Origin: Labilithrix sp.
GTDB taxonomy: Bacteria; Myxococcota_A; Polyangia; Polyangiales; Polyangiaceae
Length of the DNA stretch: 64,000 nt
Reading direction: 5' to 3'
NCBI GenBank assembly: GCA_019637195.1
Contig: JAHBWA010000004.1
Span: forward strand, 62,001 to 126,000
Below, one piece after another: positions 16,942 to 26,570 of this stretch (position 1 is the first letter of the stretch; every line of letters begins with the position of its first letter). Under the pieces are notes generated by a model. The model did not search any database and was not told the origin of the DNA. It saw nothing but the letters and a program-made list of their open reading frames with translations. A program made the translations under genes and the position numbers.

Positions 16942-19677
16942 ATGAAGCAACCGTCTTCCCTTCGCACGCTCTCCATGAAGCTCTCGCTCGTCGTCGCCCT
17001 CGTGGGCGTGACGCTCGCCGCGTGCGCGTCCGATCAGGTCGTCGGCGTCGAGCTTTTGCCCGACGAGGCGGGCACCGACGGCGGTCGGGTCCTCCCCGAG
17101 GCGGCGCCGGAGCCCGCGTGCGGGGACGGCAACCTCGATCCGGGCGAGGAGTGCGACGACGGCAACACGCGCAGCGGCGATGGCTGCAGCGCGACCTGCA
17201 CGGAGGAGACCGCGCCGGCGAGCGCTTGTCCGGGCACGCTCTTGCCGATGACCGCCAGCGGAGACGCGCGCGTCGGCAGCGTCACCGGCAACACGTCGAA
17301 CGCGAAGCCGACGCTCGACAGCCCGACGTGCGGCGGGGGCAACGGCAACGATCTCGTCTACCACGTGAAGGCCGACGTCGCGGGGCGCGCGGTCGTCCGG
17401 CTGAGCGCGCAGTGGGCGGCGCTCCTCTACGTGCGCAAGGACTGCACGGTCCCGACGACCGAGACGAGCTGCAAGGCGATGCCGGCGGGTGGAGGCTCCG
17501 CCGAGATCGCGCTGCCGGTCAACCCTGGCGACTCGTTCTACGTGGTCGTCGATGGCGCCGCCGGTCAGAGCGGCGAGTTCAAGCTCGACGTCTCGATCTC
17601 GACGGCGTTCTGCGGCGACGGCGTCGCCACGTACCCGGAGCAGTGCGACGACGGCAACACCACGAGCGGCGACGGCTGCTCCGCGAGCTGCCAGCTCGAG
17701 GGCGGAAACCCCGGCGTCGGCGCGTGCCCCGGCATCGCTTACCGCTTCGTCGGCGACCCGGCCACACCGCGCACGGTGTCGTTCGCGGGCGACGTGAGCC
17801 TCCTCTCGAACACGATGGGCGCCTTCGGCTGCGGCAGCATCGCCGGTGGCAAGGACCAAGCGTACGCCATTACTCCGACGATGGACGGCGCGCTCACGGC
17901 GGTGCTCCACGCGGCGTGGCCCGAGGCGGCGATCCACGTCCGCCGTGAGTGCTTCAGCAGTGGCACCGAGATCGAGTGTCGAATGGAGCCGACCGGGCCG
18001 GTGCGTGTCACGCTCCCGGTCACGGCCAACCAGACGTACACGCTCTTCGTCGACAGCAAGACGGGCGCGAGCTTCCCCAGCGGCGGCCTCTACTCGATGG
18101 AGCTCACGCTCGCGCCCGCGACGTGCGGGAACGGCGTGCTCGAGGCGCCCGAGGAGTGCGACGACGACAACACCGACGACGGTGACGGCTGCAGCGCGAC
18201 TTGCACGCTCGAGCCGATGCCGGCCGGCATCGACACGTGCCCAGGCGCGGCGATCGCCTTCGCCGGCGACGCGGTCGACGGTCCGCTGACCTTCCGGACC
18301 TCGGCGAGCACGACGCCGCTCTCCGCCGCGGCGCGGACGTGCGGGTCGGGCACCACGGCCCGCAAGGACGCCATCTACCAGTTCGTCCCGCCGTTCAACG
18401 GCTACCTCAGCGCGCGCGCAAAGGGGGCGTTCAACCTCACGCTGGACCTCCGCTCGAACTGCCTGGCCCAGAACAGCACGACCACGACCGGCAGCATCTC
18501 GTGCGGGAACGCGAACGGCGGCAACGGTGAGGAGAGGGTCCAGGGGCCGGTCAACGCGGGGGAGACCTACTACCTGATCGTCGACGGTCCGACGACCGCC
18601 ACGAACTTCGACGGGCCGTTCACGCTCGACGCCGTGCTCGAGAAGGCCGTCTGCGGCAACGGCCGCATCGAGGGCGGGGAGGAGTGCGACGACGGGAACA
18701 CCGTCGACGGCGACACCTGCGACTCCACGTGCGTGATCGAGCCGCTCGGCACGCCGTCGCGCAACGACTGCGCGAGCGCCGAGGACATCACGCTCGTCCA
18801 CGACGAGGTGACGGATCGGTACAGCGCCCGCCTGACCGGCGGCAACTGGAACCTCACGAGCGCCGCCTCGCTGGCCGCGCCGTGTGGCGCGACCGTTGGG
18901 CGCGACGCGTTCTTCAGGATCGTTCCGCCCATCAACGGCGTGCTCGCGGTCAACGTCGACGCGACCTACAACGTGACGCCTGCGCTCCGCTCGGCCTGCC
19001 CGCCGAGCACCGGCGGTGCGTTCCTCATCTGCTCGAACCGCACCGCGGGCCCGGGAGGCGAGCACTTCTCCTATCCGGTCACGGCGGGGACGCCCTACTG
19101 GATCATCGTCGACGCGCCGAACCTCAACAACGATCGCGGCGCCTTCACCCTCGACGTCTCCGTCAAGGCGGAGGACTGCGGCGACGGCGTCGTCGGCGGC
19201 GTCGAAGAGTGCGACGACGGCAACACGACGAGCGGAGACGGCTGCAGCGCGACGTGCAAGCTCGAGGCGCTGGCCGGATCGAACACCTGTCCCGGGCACG
19301 CGGTGACGCTCTCCGGTGTCGGCACCGCCGTTCGGAGCGCGGTCGTCACCTTGTCGACCGCGAACCTCACGGCCAACTACTCCGGCACGTGCGGTGGGAG
19401 CGCGCGCGACGGCGTCGTCGCGGTCACCTCCGATGTCACCGGCACGATGCGCGTCGAGCTCAAGGGTATCTGGCCGACCGTGCTCTACGCGCGCGAGTCC
19501 TGCAGCGATGGCGCGAGCGAGCTCGGCTGTAGCGCCTATGCGCCCGCGAGCCCGAACAGGACGGAGCGCGAAGTGACGTTCCCCGTCTTCGAGGGGATCC
19601 CGACTTACCTCTTCATCGATGGTCTCGGCGGCGCGACCGGCCCCGGCACGCTCTCCATCACGGTGACGCCCTCATGA
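16942..19677 (+). CDS. Giant DUF4215-repeat lipoprotein, paralogue A
   Basis: This 911-residue protein starts with a lipoprotein signal (VVALVGVTLAAC, with a second possible start at 16975). After a linker come five modules beginning at about residues 60, 224, 395, 571 and 746. Each module opens with a ~30-residue Cys-rich repeat of the type CGDGxxxxxEECDDGNxxxGDGC, known as DUF4215 or the Myxococcus cysteine-rich repeat. Each continues with about 140 residues of beta-rich sequence ending in patterns like YYLIVDGPTT...FTLDAVL, which resembles pre-peptidase C-terminal domains. A surface-exposed, disulfide-stabilised adhesin or binding protein is inferred. The stop overlaps the next start (ATGA). 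Two paralogues follow in the operon. Confidence 0.85.
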   Translation: MKQPSSLRTLSMKLSLVVALVGVTLAACASDQVVGVELLPDEAGTDGGRVLPEAAPEPACGDGNLDPGEECDDGNTRSGDGCSATCTEETAPASACPGTLLPMTASGDARVGSVTGNTSNAKPTLDSPTCGGGNGNDLVYHVKADVAGRAVVRLSAQWAALLYVRKDCTVPTTETSCKAMPAGGGSAEIALPVNPGDSFYVVVDGAAGQSGEFKLDVSISTAFCGDGVATYPEQCDDGNTTSGDGCSASCQLEGGNPGVGACPGIAYRFVGDPATPRTVSFAGDVSLLSNTMGAFGCGSIAGGKDQAYAITPTMDGALTAVLHAAWPEAAIHVRRECFSSGTEIECRMEPTGPVRVTLPVTANQTYTLFVDSKTGASFPSGGLYSMELTLAPATCGNGVLEAPEECDDDNTDDGDGCSATCTLEPMPAGIDTCPGAAIAFAGDAVDGPLTFRTSASTTPLSAAARTCGSGTTARKDAIYQFVPPFNGYLSARAKGAFNLTLDLRSNCLAQNSTTTTGSISCGNANGGNGEERVQGPVNAGETYYLIVDGPTTATNFDGPFTLDAVLEKAVCGNGRIEGGEECDDGNTVDGDTCDSTCVIEPLGTPSRNDCASAEDITLVHDEVTDRYSARLTGGNWNLTSAASLAAPCGATVGRDAFFRIVPPINGVLAVNVDATYNVTPALRSACPPSTGGAFLICSNRTAGPGGEHFSYPVTAGTPYWIIVDAPNLNNDRGAFTLDVSVKAEDCGDGVVGGVEECDDGNTTSGDGCSATCKLEALAGSNTCPGHAVTLSGVGTAVRSAVVTLSTANLTANYSGTCGGSARDGVVAVTSDVTGTMRVELKGIWPTVLYARESCSDGASELGCSAYAPASPNRTEREVTFPVFEGIPTYLFIDGLGGATGPGTLSITVTPS

Positions 19678-20807
19678 GGAACGACATGAACAGCGGACTC
19701 GGCGCGCAGCGCTCTTCCTTGATCGGTATCGTCGGCGCGTCGCTGCTCGCGGCGGGGATTTTCTCCGCGGCGTGCTCGTCGAGCTCGCGTGACGCGTTCG
19801 TGGCGCCTCCGGAGGAGGAGCCGGCTCCCGGCTTCGACTCCGAGCTCGACGCCGGCGAGCCCGAGGACGGCGGCAAGTGCGTGAGCGAGGCCGTGACAGG
19901 CCAGGCCGTGCCGCTCGCGCTCGTCGTGCTGCTCGATCGATCGGGCTCGATGTCGACCGACATGTGGGCGAGCGCGACGAACGCGATCCGCTCCTTTGTC
20001 GATCGCTCCGAGGTCGTCGGCATGCAGGTCGGGCTCCAGTTCTTCCCGCCGGTCGCGGGCGACCAGTGCAGCCCGAGCGTCTACGCGAACCTCTCGGTGC
20101 CGATCGGGCCGCTGCCCGACAACGTCCTTCCGATCCAGCAGCGACTCACGAGCACGACTCCGGGCGGCGGCACGCCGATGGGCGCTGCGCTCGAAGGCGG
20201 GATCCTCGCGATGCGTACGTGGCTCGCCGAGAGCGCCCCGCACGCGGGCGCGGTCATTCTCGTCACCGACGGCGATCCGGCCGGCTGCGGCGGCGGGATC
20301 GACGCGGTCGCGGGCATCGCCGCGCTCGGCGCGAAGCCGGGCGGCAACGAACCGTCGGTCCGCACCTTCGCGGTCGGCATGCAGGGCGCGACGTTCTCGA
20401 ACCTGAACAAGGTCGCGGCCGCGGGCGGCGGCGCGCCGACGGCGTTCAACGTCGGCGGCGGCGCCGCCGCGCAGCAGGCGCTGCTCGACGCGCTCGAGAC
20501 GATCCGCACGAGCGCCATCGGCTGCGAGTACGTCTTGCCGACGCCTCCGCCCGACAAGGGCGTGCTCGATCTCGACTCCGTCGAGCTCAACTTCACGCCG
20601 GGCGACAACGATCCGACCGTCAACGTCCGCCGCGTCGCCAACAAGGCCGCGTGCGGTGCGACGACCGGCGGCTTCTACTACGACGATCCGAAGACGCCCG
20701 AGCGGATCATCCTCTGCCCCGCCTCTTGCGAGCTGGTGCGCGGAGCGCCCGCCGAGGCCAAGCCGAAGCTCGACGTCGTGCTCGGCTGCATCCGGCGCCC
20801 CAACTGA
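19674..20807 (+). CDS. von Willebrand factor A domain lipoprotein
   Basis: The 377-residue protein has a lipoprotein signal (AGIFSAACSSSS), an acidic linker and a VWA domain from about residue 78 to 290. The MIDAS metal site is visible as LLDRSGSMS, a threonine in TPGGGTPMG and Asp in LVTDGDP. The C-terminal 100 residues contain several cysteines and a second small beta-rich part. VWA domains mediate metal-dependent protein binding. It is coupled to paralogue A by an ATGA overlap and lies 14 bp before paralogue B, so it is probably a partner of these proteins. The ligand is unknown. Confidence 0.87.
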   Translation: MRNDMNSGLGAQRSSLIGIVGASLLAAGIFSAACSSSSRDAFVAPPEEEPAPGFDSELDAGEPEDGGKCVSEAVTGQAVPLALVVLLDRSGSMSTDMWASATNAIRSFVDRSEVVGMQVGLQFFPPVAGDQCSPSVYANLSVPIGPLPDNVLPIQQRLTSTTPGGGTPMGAALEGGILAMRTWLAESAPHAGAVILVTDGDPAGCGGGIDAVAGIAALGAKPGGNEPSVRTFAVGMQGATFSNLNKVAAAGGGAPTAFNVGGGAAAQQALLDALETIRTSAIGCEYVLPTPPPDKGVLDLDSVELNFTPGDNDPTVNVRRVANKAACGATTGGFYYDDPKTPERIILCPASCELVRGAPAEAKPKLDVVLGCIRRPN

Positions 20808-20821
20808 CGGAGAAACGCGCG

Positions 20822-23581
20822 ATGTCTTTGCCGAAGAAGCTCCTTTTGCGCGCGCTCGCCACCGCGCTCGTCCTCTCCCCCGTCGCGGTCGGCTGCGCCG
20901 CCAACGACGGCCCCCTCTCGTTCGACCTCGACAACGATGCCGGCGCCGACGCTGCCGCCGACGGCGGAAACGTCGAGCCCGAGGTCGACGCAGGCGCTCC
21001 CGACACTGGGCCGCCAGCGACTCGCTGCGGCAATGGCAAGAAGGAGACCGGAGAAGAGTGCGACGACGGCAACCGCGCGAACGGTGACGGTTGCTCTTCG
21101 ACGTGCGTCCGCGAGTCCGCCGGCCCCGGCGATCTCTGCTCGAACGCCGTCGAGGTCCCGCTCACCCAGCAAGCGGGTGGCACCCTCTACACGGCCAGCG
21201 TGTCCGGGAGCACGGCGGACCTCTTCAACCACTACGGCGCCACGTGTGGCGGTGGCTCGGGACCCGAGATGATCTACAAGGTCACCTCCCCCGCCGTTGG
21301 CCGCGCAGTCGCGCGCGTCGTCTCGCCGTTCGCGGCCGTGCTCTCTGCGCGTAGTGGCTGCGAGGACATCAAGACCGAGCTCGCGTGCAAGAACCCGACG
21401 GTCGCCGGTGCCGCGACCGACATCGCCTTCCCGATCTTCCCGAACGCGCCCGTGTACTTCATGGTCGACGGCTTCGGCGGGAGCAAGGGCGACTTCCTCC
21501 TCGACATCGAGGTGCAGACGGCATTCTGCGGGAACGGGCTCGCCGAGTACCCCGAGACGTGCGACGACGGCAACACGGTCGACGGTGACGGCTGCTCTTC
21601 GACGTGCGCGCTCGAGGACACGTCGAGCGCGTCGGCGTGTCCGGGCATGCCCTACCGCGTCACGACGACGGCGAGCTTCGCCGGAGACACGAGCACGCTC
21701 GCGCACGGAGGCGGCAACGCCACCGGCTGCGCGTCGACGGGAGCTGGCCCCAACGCGATCCACGCGATCACGCCGACCGTCACCGGGGCGCTCAAGCTCG
21801 ACCTCCTCGCGAACTACCCGAACGCGCTCCTTCACCTCCGTCGCGAGTGCGCGGGGACGACGAACGACTCCCAGTTCGACTGCGCGGGAGCGACGGACGC
21901 TCTGACGCCGCTCACGAGCACCGTGCCGGTGTTCGCCGAGCAGACCGTCTACGTCTTCGTCGACAGCAACGCCACCTCCAACGCCGGCCTCTACAGCCTC
22001 AACGCCACGCTCACCCCGGCGGCGTGCGGCAACGACCTCGTCGACGGCGGCGAGGAGTGCGACGACGGAAACACCGTCGACGGTGACGGCTGCTCTTCGA
22101 CCTGCACGGTCGAGCGCAGCACCGAGTCGTACACGTGTCCTGGCAAGCCGATCCGCCTCGAGTCGGGGATGCCAGGCCCGCGAACGCTGCGCGTCCGTGG
22201 CACGACGGTCCCCGCGCCCGGGGAGACGCTGCCTGCGAGCAAGTGGTCCTCGACGACGACGGCTCACTGCCAGAGCACCGCTCGTGACGTCGTCTACGAG
22301 CTCACGAGCGACATCGACGGCTACCTCGAGGTCACCGTCGGCGGTGGGCAGGCGAACCTCTTCGCCTCCCTCCGCGCGGCGTGCGTGACGCCGCAAGCGA
22401 CCGCGCCCCTCGATGGCGCGTGCTCCAAGGCTTCGACCGGGAACGGCCCCAAGACGTTCTTCGCGGCCGTCGACAAGGACACGCCCTACTACCTCGTCGT
22501 TGACGGCAACGCCGCCGGCGTCGAGGGGCCGTTCGTCCTCGACCTCGAGATCAAGCCCTCGGTCTGCGGCAACGGCGTCGTCGAGGGCGGTGAGACCTGC
22601 GACGACGGCGCGACCGACGACGGCGACGGCTGCTCGGCGACGTGCCAGCTCGAGGCCGAGAAGGCGCGCAACCTCTGTTCGACCGCGCCGCCGGTGACCT
22701 ATGTCGCGAATCCCGACGGGACCTACTCGGCCAAGATCGTCTCCGGCACCACCAACCTCGACCACGCGACCACCGGCGGTACGTCGACGCACACGCTCTC
22801 GCCGTGCTCCAGCAACGGTCCTGACGCCTGGTTCGACGTGGCGGCCCCGATCAGCGGCGTGCTCACGGCCACCGTCACGGAGGCCACGTTCCGCACGGCC
22901 GTCGGCGTCCGCAACGGCTGCGGTGCCGGCACCGGCCCGCAACTCGCGTGCGACGCTGCCGTCTCGAACGGCGGCCAGCAGGTCGTCGTTCCCGTGAACG
23001 CGGGGCAGCCGTACCGCGTCATCGTCGACGGCCAGAACGTCACCGGCACGGTTCAGCGCGGGCGCTTCACGCTCGATCTGCACATCGCGCCGTCCGGCTG
23101 CGGCGACACCTTCGTCGCCGGCGCCGAGGAGTGCGACGACGGCAACACGGTCGACGGTGACGGTTGCTCGTCGACGTGCACCTTCGAGACGCTCCCAGCG
23201 CTCGCGGCGTGTCCGGGCCACGCCGTCTTCCTCACCGGCGCGGGTACGGCGACCCGCCGCGGCGTCGCGACGGTGCAGACGACGGGGCTCGCGAGCAACG
23301 TATCGAGCGCGTGCGGCGGCAGCGGACCCGAAGGGATCGTCCGCGTGGTCTCCGACGTCTCCGGCGTCCTCGAGGCCCGCGCGACCGCCAACTACAGCAT
23401 CCTGCTCTACGGGCGCAACCAGTGCGCAGACGTCATGACCGAGATTCCGCGGGCGAGCTGCTCCGCGAACCTCGGCGTCTTCACCACGGCCGTCCAGAAG
23501 GACGTGCCCGTCTACCTCTTCGTCGACGGCATCAACGGCGCCTCGGGCGCCGCCAAGATCCAGTTCACGGTGACGCCATGA
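20822..23581 (+). CDS. Giant DUF4215-repeat lipoprotein, paralogue B
   Basis: Length 919 residues. The signal peptide ends LSPVAVGC, and a typical Asp/Ala-rich linker follows (NDAGADAAADGG). Five DUF4215 plus beta-sandwich modules begin with CGNGKKETGEE, CGNGLAEYPET, CGNDLVDGGEE, CGNGVVEGGET and CGDTFVAGAEE. The fourth has CDDGATDDGDGC instead of the usual CDDGN. The last module is closest to the last modules of paralogues A and C, which points to duplication of a complete five-module gene. GGAG lies nine bases before the ATG. The stop overlaps the start of paralogue C (ATGA). Confidence 0.85.
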   Translation: MSLPKKLLLRALATALVLSPVAVGCAANDGPLSFDLDNDAGADAAADGGNVEPEVDAGAPDTGPPATRCGNGKKETGEECDDGNRANGDGCSSTCVRESAGPGDLCSNAVEVPLTQQAGGTLYTASVSGSTADLFNHYGATCGGGSGPEMIYKVTSPAVGRAVARVVSPFAAVLSARSGCEDIKTELACKNPTVAGAATDIAFPIFPNAPVYFMVDGFGGSKGDFLLDIEVQTAFCGNGLAEYPETCDDGNTVDGDGCSSTCALEDTSSASACPGMPYRVTTTASFAGDTSTLAHGGGNATGCASTGAGPNAIHAITPTVTGALKLDLLANYPNALLHLRRECAGTTNDSQFDCAGATDALTPLTSTVPVFAEQTVYVFVDSNATSNAGLYSLNATLTPAACGNDLVDGGEECDDGNTVDGDGCSSTCTVERSTESYTCPGKPIRLESGMPGPRTLRVRGTTVPAPGETLPASKWSSTTTAHCQSTARDVVYELTSDIDGYLEVTVGGGQANLFASLRAACVTPQATAPLDGACSKASTGNGPKTFFAAVDKDTPYYLVVDGNAAGVEGPFVLDLEIKPSVCGNGVVEGGETCDDGATDDGDGCSATCQLEAEKARNLCSTAPPVTYVANPDGTYSAKIVSGTTNLDHATTGGTSTHTLSPCSSNGPDAWFDVAAPISGVLTATVTEATFRTAVGVRNGCGAGTGPQLACDAAVSNGGQQVVVPVNAGQPYRVIVDGQNVTGTVQRGRFTLDLHIAPSGCGDTFVAGAEECDDGNTVDGDGCSSTCTFETLPALAACPGHAVFLTGAGTATRRGVATVQTTGLASNVSSACGGSGPEGIVRVVSDVSGVLEARATANYSILLYGRNQCADVMTEIPRASCSANLGVFTTAVQKDVPVYLFVDGINGASGAAKIQFTVTP

Positions 23582-26361
23582 GCCGCCTCCCGAGTCTCCT
23601 CGCATCGTTCCTCGTTCTCTCCGGCGTGGCCTTGGCCGCGTGCGCTACCGACGGCGAAGACGGGCCGGCGTCGCCCGACGTCGACAGCGGAGTGGACGCC
23701 GGGCCTGCCGATACGGGCGTTCGCGACGCCCAGACGGCGATCGACGGCGGCGACGTGCCGATCGGACCGCCTACCAACGTGTGCGGCAACGGGAAGCGCG
23801 AGGGCGCCGAGGAGTGCGACGACGGCAACCTCCTCGACAACGACGGCTGCAGCTCGACCTGCAAGATCGAGGTCACGTCACCGGCCGACTACTGCCCCGG
23901 TGAGACGATCGCGCTGACGCCTGCACCCGGCCAACCGCAGCTCCTCCACGGATCGGTCACGGGCACCACGAACGGTTCGTACAACCACTTCGGCAGCGCG
24001 TGCGGTGGCGGATCCGGGCGGGACGTCGTCTACGCGATCACGCCGCCGTCTTCGGGCAAAGCGACCGTGACGATCACCGCGGAGTTCCCGGCGATCGTCT
24101 CCACGCGGACGACCTGCGACAACGCCCAGAGCGAGACCGGCTGCCAGGGGATCCAGTCCACGGCCGGAGGTACGACCAAGCTCGAGGTGCCGGTCTTCGC
24201 CGGTGCGCCGACCTTCGTCGTCGTCGACGGCTACGGCGGGACGAGCGGCGAGTTCACGCTCGACGTCGAGGTCTCGGCTGCGGTCTGCGGGAACGGCGTC
24301 GCCGAGCTGCCCGAGCAGTGCGACGACGGCAACACCCAGAACGGCGACGGGTGCTCCGGCGAGTGCACGCTCGAGACCGGCGGCGTCGTCGACAACTGTC
24401 CGGGGCAGCCGTTTCTCCTCACCGGCGCGCCGGGAGCCGTGCGGAAGATGAGCTTCGCCGGCAACACGATGACGCACGGCGCGACGACGCAGCAGTCGAT
24501 CGGGTGCTTCTATTGGGCGGGGCCGAACATGGTCTATGCGCTCAAGTCGGACGTCGCCGGCTCGGTGAAGGCGCACCTCAGCGCGGGCTATACCAAGGCG
24601 AACCTCCACGCCCGCTCCGACTGCGGGGCGACCGCGTATCAGCTCGGCTGCACGCAGCGCGAGGAGCCGGGCGGTCTCGATCTCGAGTTCCCCGTGGGCC
24701 AAAACCAGTGGTTTTACCTGTTCGTCGAGGGGCATCGTCAGGGCTCGGTCGACTACGCGGGGCCCTTCACGCTCGACGTCACGGTGACGCCGAGCGCGTG
24801 CGGGAACGGCGCGCTCGACGGCAACGAGCAGTGCGACGACGGCAACATGGTCGACGGCGACGGCTGCTCGGCGACGTGTCAGCTCGAGGCGCGCCCGGCG
24901 GCGGGGAGCTGCCCGGGGCACCCGCTGGCGCTCGTGACGCAAGGAGACGGCACGCGGACCGCCACCATCGCGAACACGACGACCGGCGCGAGCAACAGCT
25001 TCTCCGGCTGCGGCACGGCGTCCGGCACGGCGCCGGACGTCGTCTACGCGGTCACCCCGGACATCGACGGCCTCCTCACGGCGGACGTGAAGGGCGCGTT
25101 CAACACGATCGTCTACGTCCACGGCACGTGCGCCGACAGCGCGAGCCGGCTGGCCTGCAGCTACAACGCCAACGCGACGACGAATCCGTTCATCCTCGAC
25201 GGGCTCGGCAGCGTGCCCAAGCAGGTCACTACGCCGGTCCTCGCGGGCACGACCTACTACGTCTTCGTCGACAGCGCGGTCGGCAGCGGTACCCCCGCGA
25301 GCGGCGCCTTCAAGCTCGACCTCAAGGTCTCGCCCGCGGTCTGCGGCAACGGCGTGATCGAGGGTGGCGAGCAGTGCGACGATGGCGGGACCGACAACGA
25401 CGACGGCTGTTCGTCCAGCTGCCAGATCGAGTCCCACGGCCCCCGCACCTGCGCGGCCGCCGAGGCGGTCACCCTCGCGCCCACCGGAGCAGCGGGGACG
25501 TACTCCGCGACGCTCGCGCGCGGCACGACGGGCTACAACTCCGCCCACAACTTCACGACCACGACCAACCACGTCTGCCAGGCGCCCGGCCGTGAGGCGT
25601 ACTTCGCCGTGACGGCCCCCGAGGCCGGCATCCTCCGCGCCCGCGTCGACAGCGCGGCGTTCGACGCGGTCCTCGGCTTCCGCAAGCCGTGCGCGACGAG
25701 CGGGACGCCGCTCGCTTGCGGCAACGACGCGCCGAAGGGCGCGACCGAGGCGCTCAACGTGCCCATCGCGGCCGGCGAGACCCTCTGGGTCGTGGTCGAC
25801 ACCGCGAGCGCCGCCGACTTCGGTCGCTTCACCCTCGACCTGGAGCTCACGCCCTCGGGCTGCGGCGACGGCTTCTTCGTCCCGAGCGCGACGGAGGAGT
25901 GCGACGACGGCAACACCGTCTCCGGCGACGGCTGCTCGTCGACGTGCAAGCTCGAGTCGCTCCCGGCCGCCGACACGTGCCCCGGCGTGGCGATGACGCT
26001 GACCGGTAGCGGAAACCAGCCGCGCCGCGGCGTCCTCACGCTGGACACGAGCAAGCTGACCCCGAGCTACGTGAGCGCCTGCGGCGGCAACGCGCGCGAC
26101 GGGGTCGTGCGCGTCGTCCCCAACACCAGCGGTCTGCTCACCGCCCGCATCAACGGCCTCGTGGGCGGCCTCGTGCACGCCCGCACCGTCTGCGGCGATC
26201 CGGCGTCGGAGCTGAAGAAGTCGAACCTCTCCACGTGTCCGTCCGTCGTCCACGAGGTCATCACGTTCCCGGTGACCGCCAACAAGGAGTACTTCCTCTT
26301 CATGGACGGCCTCGACGGAGCCAGCGGCGTCGCCACGCTCGACGTGACCGTCGTGCCCTGA
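23578..26361 (+). CDS. Giant DUF4215-repeat lipoprotein, paralogue C
   Basis: Length 927 residues. The signal peptide ends GVALAAC, followed by a linker (DVDSGVDAGPADTG). Five modules open with CGNGKREGAEE, CGNGVAELPEQ, CGNGALDGNEQ, CGNGVIEGGEQ and CGDGFFVPSATEE; the fifth carries two extra residues before the ECDDGN core. The Cys framework is the same as in paralogues A and B. Each long spacer ends with a hydrophobic strand such as YFLFMDGLDGASGVATLDV. It is the last gene of the four-gene lipoprotein operon; a cluster of stem-loops starts 20 bp after the stop. Confidence 0.85.
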   Translation: MSRLPSLLASFLVLSGVALAACATDGEDGPASPDVDSGVDAGPADTGVRDAQTAIDGGDVPIGPPTNVCGNGKREGAEECDDGNLLDNDGCSSTCKIEVTSPADYCPGETIALTPAPGQPQLLHGSVTGTTNGSYNHFGSACGGGSGRDVVYAITPPSSGKATVTITAEFPAIVSTRTTCDNAQSETGCQGIQSTAGGTTKLEVPVFAGAPTFVVVDGYGGTSGEFTLDVEVSAAVCGNGVAELPEQCDDGNTQNGDGCSGECTLETGGVVDNCPGQPFLLTGAPGAVRKMSFAGNTMTHGATTQQSIGCFYWAGPNMVYALKSDVAGSVKAHLSAGYTKANLHARSDCGATAYQLGCTQREEPGGLDLEFPVGQNQWFYLFVEGHRQGSVDYAGPFTLDVTVTPSACGNGALDGNEQCDDGNMVDGDGCSATCQLEARPAAGSCPGHPLALVTQGDGTRTATIANTTTGASNSFSGCGTASGTAPDVVYAVTPDIDGLLTADVKGAFNTIVYVHGTCADSASRLACSYNANATTNPFILDGLGSVPKQVTTPVLAGTTYYVFVDSAVGSGTPASGAFKLDLKVSPAVCGNGVIEGGEQCDDGGTDNDDGCSSSCQIESHGPRTCAAAEAVTLAPTGAAGTYSATLARGTTGYNSAHNFTTTTNHVCQAPGREAYFAVTAPEAGILRARVDSAAFDAVLGFRKPCATSGTPLACGNDAPKGATEALNVPIAAGETLWVVVDTASAADFGRFTLDLELTPSGCGDGFFVPSATEECDDGNTVSGDGCSSTCKLESLPAADTCPGVAMTLTGSGNQPRRGVLTLDTSKLTPSYVSACGGNARDGVVRVVPNTSGLLTARINGLVGGLVHARTVCGDPASELKKSNLSTCPSVVHEVITFPVTANKEYFLFMDGLDGASGVATLDVTVVP

Positions 26362-26381
26362 CGCCGACGGCTCGCGAACAT

Positions 26382-26399
26382 GCCCCCGCTCTCGGGGGC
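26382..26399 (+). terminator. Stem-loop 1 after the lipoprotein operon
   Basis: GCCCCCG and CGGGGGC pair over a four-base loop (CTCT), starting 20 bases after the stop codon of paralogue C. There is no U-tract, so a factor-dependent or structural terminator is more likely than a classical one. Confidence 0.5.
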
Positions 26400-26403
26400 G
26401 CAG

Positions 26404-26430
26404 TCTCTCGGCGAGGTCCTCGCCGAGAGA
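26404..26430 (+). terminator. Stem-loop 2 after the lipoprotein operon
   Basis: A perfect 12-bp stem (TCTCTCGGCGAG with CTCGCCGAGAGA) closes a three-base loop. This is the strongest hairpin of the series and lies four bases after stem-loop 1. No U-run follows. Confidence 0.6.
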
Positions 26431-26470
26431 GGGGAGGGGCTGATGACGACGACGTGCGCAGCGCCACCGA

Positions 26471-26495
26471 CGACCGCGGGCTTCTCCCGCGGTCG
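26471..26495. repeat. Stem-loop 3 (ten-base inverted repeat)
   Basis: CGACCGCGGG and CCCGCGGTCG pair perfectly over the loop CTTCT. It lies between the operon and the next lipoprotein gene. It could be a terminator, an operator or an mRNA structure in the leader of the next gene. Confidence 0.45.
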
Positions 26496-26509
26496 ACGAA
26501 CCGAGCGTC

Positions 26510-26530
26510 GGCGTAGCCCCGCGCTACGCC
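26510..26530. repeat. Stem-loop 4 (seven-base inverted repeat)
   Basis: GGCGTAG and CTACGCC pair over a seven-base loop, 40 bp before the GTG start of the next gene. It is the fourth hairpin within 150 bp. Confidence 0.4.
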
Positions 26531-26570
26531 TCGGCGACGAGCCGAGCTGGTCCGCGTCGGGTGGGGCGCG

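Noticed and set aside
20678..23605. 975-residue minus-strand frame opposite paralogue B
   Set aside because: It mirrors the repeated DUF4215 modules on the antisense strand and lacks any signal or domain.
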